Of a stretch of DNA of 63,045 bases, positions 46,415-56,962 are shown in pieces (the first letter of the stretch is position 1; the number at the start of each line of letters is the position of its first letter). The notes under the pieces are model-generated. The model made no database searches. It was not told the origin of the DNA and saw nothing but the letters and a program-made list of their open reading frames with translations. Both the position numbers and the translations under genes were made by a program. The DNA is taken from assembly GCA_025349905.2 (NCBI GenBank), contig MU624553.1:1-63045 (forward strand), given 5' to 3'. Source of the stretch: Blastocladiella britannica (taxonomy: Eukaryota > Blastocladiomycota > Blastocladiomycetes > Blastocladiales > Blastocladiaceae).

Positions 46415-49246
46415 CTATTGTTGGCCGCCATTCTGCCCTTGTTGCTGCTGAAGTTGAAGTTGAAGTTGATGCTGCTGCTGCCGTGCCGCCGCTTCAAATG
46501 CAGCCTGTGCCGCCTGTGCTTGAGCCGCGGCCAAGGCCTTGGGCGTGTTAGCCGCCCCTCCGTCCCAGAAGCCCGTGACCGAGAACCGTGGACCCATAGC
46601 GATCTGCTCGCGAATGACTTCTTTCAGCAGCTGCTTGTAACACATGACGGCGGTCGGTGGCGATGGCAAGTTGATGGAGAATCCGGGCGGGACCACGACT
46701 ATGGGCAATCCCGATGACGGTGATCCGCTGGTGGGTGGTGGAACGGGAGGCACAGCGGCGCGGATCGCCGCCTCGCACGTGCGCAGCCATTCCTCCAGCT
46801 TGCCGAAATACGCGGCATGCACGCGGTCCAGCAGAGACGCCACCACCGGGAACAGCGACACGTCCCAGGGCGCGGGTGGTGGTCCAGTCCCGCTAATGCT
46901 ACGACCCAAGCCACTGACAGCAGCAGCAGCAGTCGCAGCCGAGGGCATACCCGAATCCACCACCAATCCGTTGTTCGTCGTGGGGACACTGTTACTACTA
47001 CTAAAGTCGGTGCCCGTGATGGGCGGTGGGGTATCGGGGGCACACCCTGGCGCGTGATATCGAACGTCCTGCCGGTTGCGGTCCACTAAAATGATCGAGT
47101 CGTGGTGCGATGTTGGCCATGGCCGGTATTGGTCCTGTTGTTATATATGTTAAAGCGCAGTCCCAGCAATCAAACAACGTAAAAGGAATACCTCAAGAAT
47201 CAACGGCATCCCGAGCCCACGGGCCGCGGTCCCAATCAGCCCGTGCATGACCGACTGCAACGACCGTGCGGCCAACGACGCTCGCTGCGGAATGACGAGC
47301 TCGATCCCGACCACGGGTGAGTACGGCGCCGAGCTGACCAGTGACCCGCCCGGGATCGATCCGGTGGACGAGTTAGTACCCGACGCCATACTTTCGGCGC
47401 GGGCCATGGATGCGGCCGATGAAGACGAGCGCGGGTAGTACGGCCCGAGATCCGCGGCCAAGTGCGGCATCGCGGCCGCGACCGCAGGGGAAAGCGGCGG
47501 CACCAGCGACCCGCAGTGTGCGCCCGACGCGCACGACGTCACGTCCGAGTGCAGCGGATGCGGGGCCGCAAACGCGTACATGGACGCCAGCGTCTTGACG
47601 GGTTTGCGCAGCACCGCGGCCCGGTCGGTCCCGTTCTTGGACACCCAGTTGTACTCTTGGCGGGCCGAGAACCGCGGGCCCGTGATCAGCGTGCCCGCCG
47701 GGTCCAGGACCGCGCACACTTGGTCCACGTACAGCTGCTCGCCCAGCGAACATACGGCCACCTCGAACTTGGTGGCGGCCCAGGCCAGGAACCGGTGCGC
47801 GTCCGACGCCACAATCACCGACTTGTTGCACGGCAGCCGGTGCAAGCGCGGAGCCTCGAGTGGGACCGCCGACGGTGGGGCGGGCGGGGACATGGACGCC
47901 GACGACGCGCCGCTGCTGGTGGTGGTGCCGCTCCGGTTGTCGGAGCTGCCACCGCCGCCGCCATTGTCCCGACCGCCGCCATTGTCCCGACCGCCGCCAT
48001 TGTCTCGACCGCCGCCACCTCGACGTTGCTGGTGGTGGAGGTGTGGGTGGCGCATCCCCGTGAGATCGGCAACGCGCACCAGCGTATCGTCGAGATCAAG
48101 CACCAGCGGTAACCGCCGCGCGCGCAATAGCGCCGCGCCGTGGGCGGCCATGGCCATGTGCACCAGCGACCGCGGCACCAAGTACCCGTCGAGCTGGTGA
48201 CCCGTGACGTTGACCTTGAGGTGCAGTTCCCACGGCTCGTGCAGGTCGGCCCAGTCGTCCGGAGCCCCTGATCCATTGCCGTTGCTCCCACAATTCATAC
48301 CCGGTGGCGACCGCATCTGGGGGACTGGGAGCAGCGACTTGGCCGGCAACACCACCAGTGCCGACTTGCGCAGGTGCTTCATTTCCTCGACCAGCGGCAC
48401 CTGCGAGGGGACCCGGGGCCGCGGCCGCTCGGCGATCCCGTTGGCGGACCGCGGCATGCTGCCCAGCACGTCAAATTGGATCGCCGGTTGCACGCCGGCC
48501 GCATGCAGCGCCGCACACACGCTCCGCGGCATCAGCGCCACCAGCGACAGCGACGGGGTCTGCGCCAGTAACGGGACCAGCAGTTGCGGCGGGATCGGCG
48601 GCGGACCCCCACCATTCGCCGACGCGGTGGCTGCGGCTTGGGCGGCAGTGGCCAGGTCCACGCCCGGGTACGCGGCCTGCGCGGCATTGACTGAGGCCGC
48701 CTGCAGCTGCGCTGGGCCGCTGTACCCGCTGACGCGCAGCTGGAAGCACGGTAGGCTCGCCGGGGCCGGAGGTTGATGATGATGATCCAAGGTGCTGCCC
48801 AGGAGATGCGGTGGCGGTGGGGGTGCCGAGTGCACGTTGGCCTGGGCCAGTGCACGGGCGGCATTGTGCAGTGTGCGCGACGACGATAGCAGTGCGTGCG
48901 GGAACGGCACGGGTACCACCACGTGGGGAGCCCAGTCGGCGCGGGGCGGCAAGTCGGGTCCAAACCACAGAGCTTCGGGCACCGGTACTGGCGGTACTGG
49001 TGGTGGTGGCGGCGAGCGGATCGCAAGTGTCGGTGTGGTCGCCGACATGGTAGTGAGAGTGGCGGTAGCGGTTGTTGATGTCGTTGACTGATGGGCGTCC
49101 AGGTATACTGGTGGCGGTACCAGGGCTGGTCCTGATTGCTGCGGTGGCCGTGGTGGCAGTTTGACCGGCGAGGGCGGTGCGGGCCCGATACGACGCCTTT
49201 TAGTGGGGCGCAGTGACGGCGGCGGTGGTGAGGAGGGCGATGACAT
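46415..49246 (-). CDS. FCP1-like (HAD/NIF) phosphatase
   Basis: Exons are 49246-47192 and 47134-46415, with a 57-bp intron in phase 0, giving about 924 residues. The catalytic motif LPLVLDLDDTLVRV (DxDxT) lies near residue 385, and further FCP1/NIF-type features are ASDAHRFLAWAATKFEVAVC and GPRFSARQEYNWVSKNG. After the intron, the frame continues with WPTSHHDSIILVDRNRQDV, the usual late Asp segment of this fold. These enzymes dephosphorylate serines of the RNA polymerase II C-terminal domain. The N-terminal 370 residues are proline-rich and disordered, a GGGRDN repeat splits the catalytic domain just after DxDxT, and the C-terminus ends in a Gln-rich tract. No BRCT domain is seen, so an Fcp1 orthologue versus a plant CPL-like relative is open. 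Confidence 0.78.
47951..48016. repeat. 18-bp tandem repeat encoding GGGRDN
   Basis: Three and a half copies of an 18-bp unit lie inside the phosphatase gene; on the coding strand they encode GGGRDN repeated. The position is an insertion loop after the DxDxT motif, so length variation there may be tolerated. Confidence 0.8.
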
Positions 49247-49911
49247 GATTAATTTGATTAATATCCCCGGTTAAAAATTACACTGGGTAGGTGAGCGAAG
49301 GCGACCGGCGACGTATGAATGGAAGAAGGAGAGAATAAAAATCAAAGCCGGACGGACGATTTGTGGGAAAATTTCGCCTTGGATATGGTGGTTGCTCACC
49401 TCGTGTATTAACAAAAAAACGAAAGCAGATGGGATTCAAAGATTCAAGGCCCGTTGCGAATATTTGGTTGACGGGACTCAGTGGTCTTCCCTTTCAGTCG
49501 ATGGCTCGCCAATATTTGAAAAAAAAAAATCTGGTTTTGGGTCAGTGCTTTGTTGTTGTGCTGTTATGACTGACGGAAAGAGAGATGACTGAAATTGTAT
49601 ACAATATTCAAATTTTCAAAGCCGACCAAACCAACACTCGGCCGCCCGCTCGTCCCACTACATACAATATATTTGGCCTAGATCCCCCCTCGCTTCGCAG
49701 ATCTTGATCTCTCATTTTTTTCACCTCGTCGTCTTGGTCGTGTCATGAGGTGTCACACGTCGCCTCCTTTCACTCCGTTTATTCTCGAGGCAAAGAACCT
49801 CATCCCACTGGACAAAGGACCATGAGAGAGGAGCTAGGAGACAATGGCCACGTCCCACGACTGCGACGGCAATATGTCCTCATGCCGTAGACATATGCAT
49901 TACACGAGAGA
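49247..49911. other. divergent promoter region
   Basis: This 665-bp region lies between the phosphatase (leftward) and PRM1 (rightward). It contains AT-rich stretches, CT-rich sequence around 49700-49740 and several short frames without family features. Promoters for both genes are likely; no gene is seen. Confidence 0.5.
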
Positions 49912-52332
49912 ATGGACTCACCACGCATTCGCCCCATGACGAAAACCAAGTCCACTAGACCCTTGTATCTGTTCCCGCTGCGAGATCACCTCCTCCGGTC
50001 ACTGGCCAGCCCTTTACTGGCAATCCTCGCCATTTCCTACGTCCGCCTGTCCTGGATCCGCGACAATGTCCTGGCAGATCTAGTCCAAGCGCAAACCACG
50101 TTACAACAGACCTGTGCGACCATGGCCGCGGCAATCGACGCGATCCCAGCCCTCCCAGAAGCCGCAGCAGCCATGGCGCTCTCGGCTGCCGACACCGTGA
50201 TCCACGCTTCCCTGGACGCGCTCGCCAAGTCCCTGGGTTTTGCGATTCACCTGACCCAGGCCGCCCTGCTTCAATTCGCCAGCTCGCAGACCCGCATTTG
50301 GCGGTGCCTGGTCTCCATGGTACTCAGCACGGCCGAAAATTTACTGATCGGTGCCGCGACCGACGCGCAGTCGCTGTGGAACTCGGGCGTGGTGCAAATC
50401 ACGTCCAGTCTCAACTCAGTGATTGACACGCTCAACTCGCAGCTTCTCGGGGCCCTGGGCTCCGCCGACTTTCAGTCCATCTTTGGGTCGTCGGTATCGA
50501 CGCGGGTGGCGATCCCCCGGATCACCGACTCGTTTGCCAACCAGTTTAGCGTGTCACCGGCTGTGGTACAGTCGCTGACGAGCGCGCTGGGCGGGATTCC
50601 GTCCATGGACGCGCTGCTCGACCAGCTCGACGCGATCATGGCGGCTCCCTTTGAATCACTGGCATCCTCCGTCGAGTCGTCGATCCGCGCTGTCGCCAAC
50701 TCTACATCTCTTACTTCGGCAAATCCATGGTCGGACGATGGATCGATGATAAGTGGGTGGCAGAGGATGGTCCGCACGACCCCCGAGTGGGATGCGCTGG
50801 ACCAGTGCCAGCAAGGTGCGGGCCCAACCCGCGCGCTCATGGACTCGATTCACGCCGACGTGGCCGCCGCGCTCGAGTGGTGGCTAGCAGCGCTGCAGTG
50901 GGCGTTGCTCGGTGCATGGGCCGTGTCGTTGATCATGTCGCTGTCCCGCGCTCTGTACGCGCGGTCGCGAGCGCGGCGGTTGCGGCGTCAATCGGCCGAA
51001 GACATGGTGTGGTCACTGGTGAACCCGCTGCACTGTGCGGTGGTATCCAATTCGCTATTCAAGGGGCGATCGACCATCGGCCAGCAGTACTTTTCGCGCG
51101 CCATGGGGTTTGTGCTGTACCGCCCGACATTGCTGGCGATTCTCGGCGCCGGGTCCGTGCTGGCGCTGGCGCAAGTGCAACTATCGGTGCTCGCACTATT
51201 AACTGACAGCAGCAACCGCGCGGTAGTGGTGGACCGTGGCGCGCGTGTCCTCGACCAGCTCGCGTCCGTGATCTTATCCGCCGCAAATGCGTCGACGCTA
51301 GCGATCCGCACCGATCTAGCCTCCCAAACCCTCCTCGTTGAAGCCCGCATCGCCGCCGTCGCCCACCAAGTCTCGGCGGACGTTGGCGCACCCTTACAAT
51401 CGGCGCTATCGGCCATCAACGGGACCCTATCCAGTGCCGCCGACGAGTTATCCGCTGCGGCCGCACAACTGTTGCAACCGGTCCCCGCGTTGAACGCCGG
51501 CGTGCAGCAGCTGCTGACGTGTCTGATTGGTCGGCAACTGGGTCTGGTGCGTGACTTGGCGGCTGCCGCTGCGCGGGCGACAACAGTACCGTCGGTAGGG
51601 ACCGCCGGGTGGGCGGCGGGTGCGGCGATGGTGAGTAGTGCGGCGCGAGAACTGATGGTGCTTGCGGCTCGGCACGTCAAGGTGGCACGAGCGACCGATC
51701 CCGTGGCTAAAGTGCTGAGCACGTACCAGTCGGCACTGGCGCGCGAGCAAACGATGGCCACGTGGGTATTGGCAGTGGCTCTGGTGCCGGCCGTGCTCGG
51801 GATCGGGTGCGTGGTCGTGGAGGCGGTGGTCGAGGCGGTCGTATCGTGGTACCTTGAGTATCACCAGCAGTCCAATACGAATCGTCGACCATTGGCGACA
51901 TCGTCGTCGTCGCCGTCATCGCCGCGAGTCCGGTTCCGCACCGTCATGGCATGTCTGCGCGTCGAGCGGCAATGCACGCGGATCCTCAACACCGTTGGCC
52001 TCGTGGCCACCGGCACTTACCACCAACTTCCGCATTCGCCCGTCCTGCGGCATCTCGCCCAAGTCGCGTTTTGTCTGACAATAGCGGCGCCATTGACCAT
52101 CTTGGTGTCGCCCGTGTACGCAGCCGCGGTGGTCGCGGGCCGGATAATCGCGGCGTCCAATCCAGTATCTTCGGTTCCAGTACCCGTTCCCGGAGCTTCC
52201 ATGCTAGACGCTTCGTCGTCCATGCTCGACGCTTCTCTGTCGTTGTCCGGATCACACCCATCGTCAGCGGCGGTGGGACGCGACCAGGTCAGGACGCTTG
52301 CCCTCGATCTAAATCGGTCCATCAAGTCATGA
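49912..52332 (+). CDS. PRM1: plasma membrane fusion protein Prm1
   Basis: This is a single-exon gene of 806 residues. The pattern is that of Prm1: an N-terminal membrane span (LLRSLASPLLAILAISYVRL), a long extracellular helical region rich in Ala/Ser (AADTVIHASLDALAKSLGFA), then repeated spans near 880-950 bp, 1,200-1,300 bp, 1,860-1,950 bp and 2,150-2,250 bp into the gene. TAENLLIGAATDAQ and SLNSVIDTLN match the first Prm1 ectodomain half. A second Ala-rich ectodomain (QSALSAINGTLSSAADEL) precedes the third span. Prm1 promotes plasma-membrane merger of mating cells in yeast. In a zoosporic fungus the equivalent event would be gamete fusion (inference). The usual four-span layout and length fit the family. 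Confidence 0.82.
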   Translation: MDSPRIRPMTKTKSTRPLYLFPLRDHLLRSLASPLLAILAISYVRLSWIRDNVLADLVQAQTTLQQTCATMAAAIDAIPALPEAAAAMALSAADTVIHASLDALAKSLGFAIHLTQAALLQFASSQTRIWRCLVSMVLSTAENLLIGAATDAQSLWNSGVVQITSSLNSVIDTLNSQLLGALGSADFQSIFGSSVSTRVAIPRITDSFANQFSVSPAVVQSLTSALGGIPSMDALLDQLDAIMAAPFESLASSVESSIRAVANSTSLTSANPWSDDGSMISGWQRMVRTTPEWDALDQCQQGAGPTRALMDSIHADVAAALEWWLAALQWALLGAWAVSLIMSLSRALYARSRARRLRRQSAEDMVWSLVNPLHCAVVSNSLFKGRSTIGQQYFSRAMGFVLYRPTLLAILGAGSVLALAQVQLSVLALLTDSSNRAVVVDRGARVLDQLASVILSAANASTLAIRTDLASQTLLVEARIAAVAHQVSADVGAPLQSALSAINGTLSSAADELSAAAAQLLQPVPALNAGVQQLLTCLIGRQLGLVRDLAAAAARATTVPSVGTAGWAAGAAMVSSAARELMVLAARHVKVARATDPVAKVLSTYQSALAREQTMATWVLAVALVPAVLGIGCVVVEAVVEAVVSWYLEYHQQSNTNRRPLATSSSSPSSPRVRFRTVMACLRVERQCTRILNTVGLVATGTYHQLPHSPVLRHLAQVAFCLTIAAPLTILVSPVYAAAVVAGRIIAASNPVSSVPVPVPGASMLDASSSMLDASLSLSGSHPSSAAVGRDQVRTLALDLNRSIKS

Positions 52333-52609
52333 TTTGTCCGCCTTCCCTCTCCGACAGGGTTGGGTTGTTTTGGGGTGCGGGTACCTGGCGTGCCTTGAAC
52401 AAGGATTGTTGCAGTGTTCTTTTGTTGTTGTTTTTGTGCCAAGTCTTGGCGGCTAGCCCACGTTCTACCAAACTTCAACCCTGGCTTCCCTGTCGGGCCA
52501 ACAGCCGACGAAAAACAACGAACCAAAGGACTCCGGGTCTAATAGATACATTTGAATAACACAATATTGCCCACCAAAGTAAAAGATGGAAGATGGGTCC
52601 ACTTGGACT

Positions 52610-55600
52610 CTAGACGAGCCCGACCGCCTTGGCCGCCCACGCGCACCACCCCTGATCCTCATCAGCAGCCGGCACAGCCTCGGTATCGACCCACCGGTCA
52701 GCCTCAGGCCTCGCCCGTCCCTCGCGCCAGCTGCACCAAGCGGCGACATCGTGGACGCCTTGAGGTACTTGCCATGCCCCCTCGTCGACTTCAAGGACAT
52801 CGTTTTCGCCGACACTGACTTGCAGCCGCACGACTTTGGTAACCAGCGCCAGCGCGTGTGCGCCGCACTCGGCCCCACACGTCTCGCACGATGCGCGCGC
52901 GCGTTTCTCGGCCGCCATGGCCGATGCTTCCGATTCATGCCCGGCCCACCAGGCGCGGGACAAGCCGTGCACCCAGAATAGGCGCTGGCGCGCGAAATCG
53001 ACGGCCACAGTCCCCGACGAAACGGCGGTGACGAGCCCCGGGGAATGCGCGCCGCCGTAGTGCAGCCACGGCAAGTACACTTCGGTGGTGTGTGCGCGAG
53101 GGACGATGGCGGATGGGTCGACGCCGGCGGGGATCGGTGGGGCCGTGTCCGGAACACATGGCGGCAAGTCCACCGAGGTTATGGATGATGAGCGGCATGA
53201 AGCGCACACGCGCTCGGATCGGCGCACGACCAAGTCAAAGATGCGGCGGTCGACGTCGAATCCGACGACCAAGGGCTCGCCCGCGGTCGCCAATGGCACA
53301 GGCCGCAGGAGCGTGCGTGCCGGCCGCGGCGCGCCGGCGTGCACGACGCTCAAGTCCTCGCCGTTCCACAAGTCGCCGAGCCCGCGCTGGTTCTCGGGGA
53401 CGTACGTCCACAGGGTGGCGTGCAGCGCGTTCAAGTCCAGGGCCGCCAAATTCCCGTCGAGTGCGCGCCTGGCCTTGGCGCTGGGCACCGTCGTCGTGGG
53501 CGGGTCCATATCGAACGGGATCCCGATTTCGCCCATCAGTACGGGCACGTCGCCCAAGTGCTCGCGGGCCTCGTCGCGGACCAGCGCCAACGAGTCGACC
53601 ATGCCGCGCCGTACTGACCGCGCACCCAGCCGGAGCCCGGTGATCCAGTTGCGTTTTCCGCGCTGAATGTGTAAGAAGTCGACATTGTACGGCCATACGT
53701 GCTTAGTGATGAGTGTGAGACCATCGTACCAGTGCGGCGCGTAGACGAGGTCGCGGATCTGTGCTGGGTCCACGTCGGCCGGTGGGACTGTCATGGACTC
53801 GGGGACCGCGAGGTGTACGTGTGGGGGTAGCGACCGCATCACTTGTGTTGACGCTGGAACCAGGCCCGCGGCGCTGCCGGCGACCGACGACGGCACCGAC
53901 GGCTTGTCGCTCAAGTCAATGGTAGCCGCGGTGGACTTCCGAGTGCCGCCCCCATTAGCGCGGGTGCCGAACAACGCGCTGGGCGACGGAGCAGTCAGTG
54001 CGGCCGCCGACACCGCGCCCGCCGACCTGCGGCGGTCCTCGGCGCGTCGGCGCATGCCCTCGCGCACGTGTGGTGGCTCCTCGTTAACGGGTGGGTCGAG
54101 GAACATGATCGTGCACCGGTCGATGGCGCGTAAGGCGCGCGTGAACCGCATGGCGAACCGCATCCAGTACGTGTTGGTGAACGCCTCAGGTGACACGATC
54201 CACCCGTGCGCCGGGTCGCGGTGAAAGTAGTCCGGCCGCAAGGCGCACTGGTCGGGGGTGGGGGCCATTGGGTCGTACACGCCGTGCGCGGCCCAGATAC
54301 ATCCGCCAGCAGGGAAGTGCGTGTACGCCGGCGGCGGGGTCACGGGGTCGCACCCGGCCGATAACGGCAGCCGCTGCACGTGCACGCGCGTGCCCATTAC
54401 CTGAGCGGCGGCCAGGCCGGCAACGTGCAGGTCCAAGGGGCTGGGCCGAGTCTCGAGCCACGCCGAGACCCCGCGGTCGTTGAGCGACGTGGACCCAGAC
54501 GGCACCGGGCCGCACCATGCGATCGAGTAATTGGCGACGCCCTGCACGAACCGGCCAGATCCGGCCAGCAGCGCTTCGGCGGGGGTCGGTGTGGGGCCGT
54601 TGCGCAGCGTCTGCCACGGCAAGAACGCCGATAGGTCCGGGCACCCGATCCAGCCCGGGTTGGGCTCGTTGAACGTGTCCCATCCGAGCACCGTCGGCAG
54701 CAGTGGTGCGTCGTTGGTCGGGGGGATGGCTGTCAGACCGGCGGCCACCACGCGCGAGTGCAGGTACGCCATGGCGTGGATAAAGTGCCACTGCAAAAAA
54801 TCCTCGACCGAGTACTGCCGCGTGCCTGATTGCGTCTGTGCCGCTGAAGAGGGAGCCCCATCCCGACGCACGCCCTCGGCGGCCTTGTCTCCACGCGGGT
54901 AGTCCGCGACGGTAAGCCGTGGCGCAAAAGCGCGGCCGCCAAAGAACAGCGTAAACATGGTCGCCGCCGCCAGCTTGTAGTAGTTGGTCTGCCAGATCAT
55001 TTTCGGATACTGGTCGGGCGCGCGGGCCTCGCGCTCGCACCATGCCGCGTGCACGAACGCGGCTCCACTATCGTGCAGCGCGCGGGCATCGAGCCCGACC
55101 AGCCGCATCGTCCACCCGGGTGCGCCCGACCCGCCAGCGAACCGCGACCACACGTCCTGGTGCGGGTCGAGCACGCACGCGATATGGTTTCGTTCCGCGG
55201 CCTTCAGCACTTGCACCACATACTCGACATACTCGTCGTCGTACAATCCGGGCCCAAAATGCTCCACGGCCTCCCAAGTGACCAGGAACCGCACCACCGA
55301 AAACCCCCACGACCGGAGCAGTGCGAAGTGCGCGTCGGCGTCCGCCAGCGCAAACGGGCGGCCGACAAACGACACTTCGAGGTCACGAAAGAAATCGGCG
55401 CCGACGTGCGAGGGGAGCAGCGGGACCATGGGCAGCTTGCAGTTGCCCGACAGATTGACCCCACGAAGCAGCAAGCGGCGGCCGTCGCGGTCCACGAACC
55501 ACCGGCCCGCGAGGCTCGGGTGCTGGTTGGGCGGGCCCACCGGGTCGTCTTCGGGGTCCATGGCCATGGACGTCGTGTCGGGGCACGAGTCGCTATCGCC

Positions 55601-55960
55601 AGTGGCAGTGCGCGAGCGAGACGGCAGCGGCGGGGCGTACAGCGGTGGGGGCGGGGGAGATGGGCGTTTCATGGACCCGTTTCCGCCGTTTCCGTCGTTT
55701 CCGCCATTTCCGGTTCCATTGGCAGGTGACGGGGGCGAGTCCATTCCGTACACGGCCGTGTCCTGCGACGAGACGGTGGTCCAGGTGGCATGGATCGCTG
55801 CTGCTGGGTCTGGGTCTGCTAATGAGGACGGCGGATGGGAGCTGTACAATCCGGGCGGTGGGTCCAGCGTGCGCAGCGGTGGGGACGTTGCGGTCGGGTC
55901 GTCGACGAGGTGCGCCGACTGTCGTTTGCGTAGTTCGGCCGGATGCAGTGGGTCGGTCAT
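52610..55960 (-). CDS. EGH1: GH5 steryl-glucosidase-like enzyme
   Basis: This is a single-exon gene of 1,116 residues. After about 150 disordered residues the GH5 barrel begins at GRRLLLRGVNLSGNCKLP. SVVRFLVTWEAVEHFGPG, VLDPHQDVWSRFAGGSGAPG and GWDTFNEPNPGW (acid/base Glu near residue 428) are visible, and VLMGEIGIPFDMDP carries the nucleophile Glu near residue 808. These match the fungal EGCrP2/Egh1 branch of GH5, which cleaves ergosteryl-beta-glucoside and some glucosylceramides. There is no signal peptide, as in the cytosolic or vacuolar yeast enzyme. The chain is longer than yeast Egh1 (764 residues) because of the N-terminus and an inserted disordered loop near residues 640-700. The window also has the matching glucosyltransferase at 18077. 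Confidence 0.88.
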   Translation of the reverse strand: MTDPLHPAELRKRQSAHLVDDPTATSPPLRTLDPPPGLYSSHPPSSLADPDPAAAIHATWTTVSSQDTAVYGMDSPPSPANGTGNGGNDGNGGNGSMKRPSPPPPPLYAPPLPSRSRTATGDSDSCPDTTSMAMDPEDDPVGPPNQHPSLAGRWFVDRDGRRLLLRGVNLSGNCKLPMVPLLPSHVGADFFRDLEVSFVGRPFALADADAHFALLRSWGFSVVRFLVTWEAVEHFGPGLYDDEYVEYVVQVLKAAERNHIACVLDPHQDVWSRFAGGSGAPGWTMRLVGLDARALHDSGAAFVHAAWCEREARAPDQYPKMIWQTNYYKLAAATMFTLFFGGRAFAPRLTVADYPRGDKAAEGVRRDGAPSSAAQTQSGTRQYSVEDFLQWHFIHAMAYLHSRVVAAGLTAIPPTNDAPLLPTVLGWDTFNEPNPGWIGCPDLSAFLPWQTLRNGPTPTPAEALLAGSGRFVQGVANYSIAWCGPVPSGSTSLNDRGVSAWLETRPSPLDLHVAGLAAAQVMGTRVHVQRLPLSAGCDPVTPPPAYTHFPAGGCIWAAHGVYDPMAPTPDQCALRPDYFHRDPAHGWIVSPEAFTNTYWMRFAMRFTRALRAIDRCTIMFLDPPVNEEPPHVREGMRRRAEDRRRSAGAVSAAALTAPSPSALFGTRANGGGTRKSTAATIDLSDKPSVPSSVAGSAAGLVPASTQVMRSLPPHVHLAVPESMTVPPADVDPAQIRDLVYAPHWYDGLTLITKHVWPYNVDFLHIQRGKRNWITGLRLGARSVRRGMVDSLALVRDEAREHLGDVPVLMGEIGIPFDMDPPTTTVPSAKARRALDGNLAALDLNALHATLWTYVPENQRGLGDLWNGEDLSVVHAGAPRPARTLLRPVPLATAGEPLVVGFDVDRRIFDLVVRRSERVCASCRSSSITSVDLPPCVPDTAPPIPAGVDPSAIVPRAHTTEVYLPWLHYGGAHSPGLVTAVSSGTVAVDFARQRLFWVHGLSRAWWAGHESEASAMAAEKRARASCETCGAECGAHALALVTKVVRLQVSVGENDVLEVDEGAWQVPQGVHDVAAWCSWREGRARPEADRWVDTEAVPAADEDQGWCAWAAKAVGLV

Positions 55961-56029
55961 TTTTTATTTTATCGTATTTGTTAAGGGAAAAGCAAAGTAT
56001 GCGATTCAATGGGAAGGTCATTCATATTA

Positions 56030-56627
56030 TTATGCAGCCTCACCACCCGCAGCCACAAACGGATTGTCAATCTCCTCCAGACCGTCGGCGGGGGCAATGG
56101 TCATGACCGTGGGCCCGCGTGCGACCAACATTCCGAGCGACCGCTGCTTTTCGATGATCGTGTCTTCGGTTTCCTCTATATTTTGTAGATCTCAGTACTC
56201 GTCCGTGATCCAACATATTTAAAAAAAAAAAAAAAAATTTTACAGTACCGCGAATCGTCTCGACCGTCTCGTCCAGGACCAGATTGCTGAGGGTGTCAAA
56301 GCCCTTGAGCACGCCGACCACTTTTTACAATATAATCAGTCAGTCAGTCCGCAATACAAGACGCGTCAAGCTAATTAGAAAAGTATTACCCTCGCGCCCG
56401 CCCACAAACTTGACCTGAATCTGCTTGTCCATGTACTTTGACAGGTCCAGAATGTTGGTGCGCTCGCGTGGACCACTGCTACTGCCACCGCCGCCCGAAC
56501 CGCCTCCACGTCCACCACCACCACCACCACCACGGCCACCACCGCCCCGCCCACCACGATATTGTTGTTGGTCACTGCCACCGCGGCTGTATCCGCCGCG
56601 CGCACCAGTCGAGGGTCGAGAGTCCAT
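56030..56627 (-). CDS. LSM7: U6 snRNA-associated Sm-like protein LSm7
   Basis: Exons are 56627-56390, 56320-56249 and 56175-56030, with introns of 69 and 73 bp, both phase 1, giving 151 residues. The Sm fold begins NILDLSKYMDKQIQVKF, with Sm1 continuing across the first intron into VVGVLKGFDTLSNLVLDE and Sm2 in GMLVARGPTVMTIAP. The order and the DGLEEIDNPF tail are typical of LSm7. It is part of the LSm1-7 and LSm2-8 rings that bind deadenylated mRNA ends and U6 snRNA. Unlike yeast Lsm7, it has a 55-residue Gly/Arg-rich N-terminal extension (RGGGRGGGGGGGRGG), an RGG-type RNA-binding or phase-separating sequence. The second intron contains an A-run on the plus strand (about 56221-56237). Confidence 0.94.
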
Positions 56628-56851
56628 TTTTTCTTGATTATATGATTATTGCTTTTTTTTGCGCGAAAGAAAGGTAAATGATCAAGCAGGCACGCGTTTT
56701 CAATACACTCCAATATTCATTCTTGTCCACTGTAGCATGGCCAGCAGTCTCGATAACAAGCACGCGGACGGAGAAGGTTACTCCAAAGGAGACTTGACGA
56801 AGGAAAATGGCCAAAAAAACAAGTACTTACCAAATGAAGGAGACTGAGCAA

Positions 56852-56934
56852 GACAACGTGCCCGAGTGGTCTAAGGGGGTGGACTTGAAATCCACTAGGC
56901 TCCGCCTGCACAGGTTCAAACCCTGTCGTTGTCG
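56852..56934 (+). tRNA. tRNA-Ser (anticodon UGA)
   Basis: The acceptor arms GACAACG (56852-56858) and CGTTGTC (56927-56933) pair fully. The anticodon stem GTGGA/TCCAC encloses the loop CTTGAAA with anticodon TGA at 56886-56888. A long variable arm follows, as expected of a class II tRNA. The T arm is ACAGG-TTCAAAC-CCTGT. The internal B box is GGTTCAAACCC. There is no intron. CCA is not encoded. Confidence 0.96.
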
Positions 56935-56943
56935 TTTTTTTTT
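56935..56943 (+). terminator. Pol III terminator of tRNA-Ser
   Basis: A run of nine T directly follows the discriminator base of the tRNA, the standard RNA polymerase III stop signal. Confidence 0.85.
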
Positions 56944-56962
56944 ATTACCTTTGAATATATTC

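Noticed and set aside
46415..47086. Gln-rich protein as a separate gene
   Set aside because: It joins in phase to the phosphatase exon through a 57-bp intron, and the joined sequence continues the phosphatase fold.
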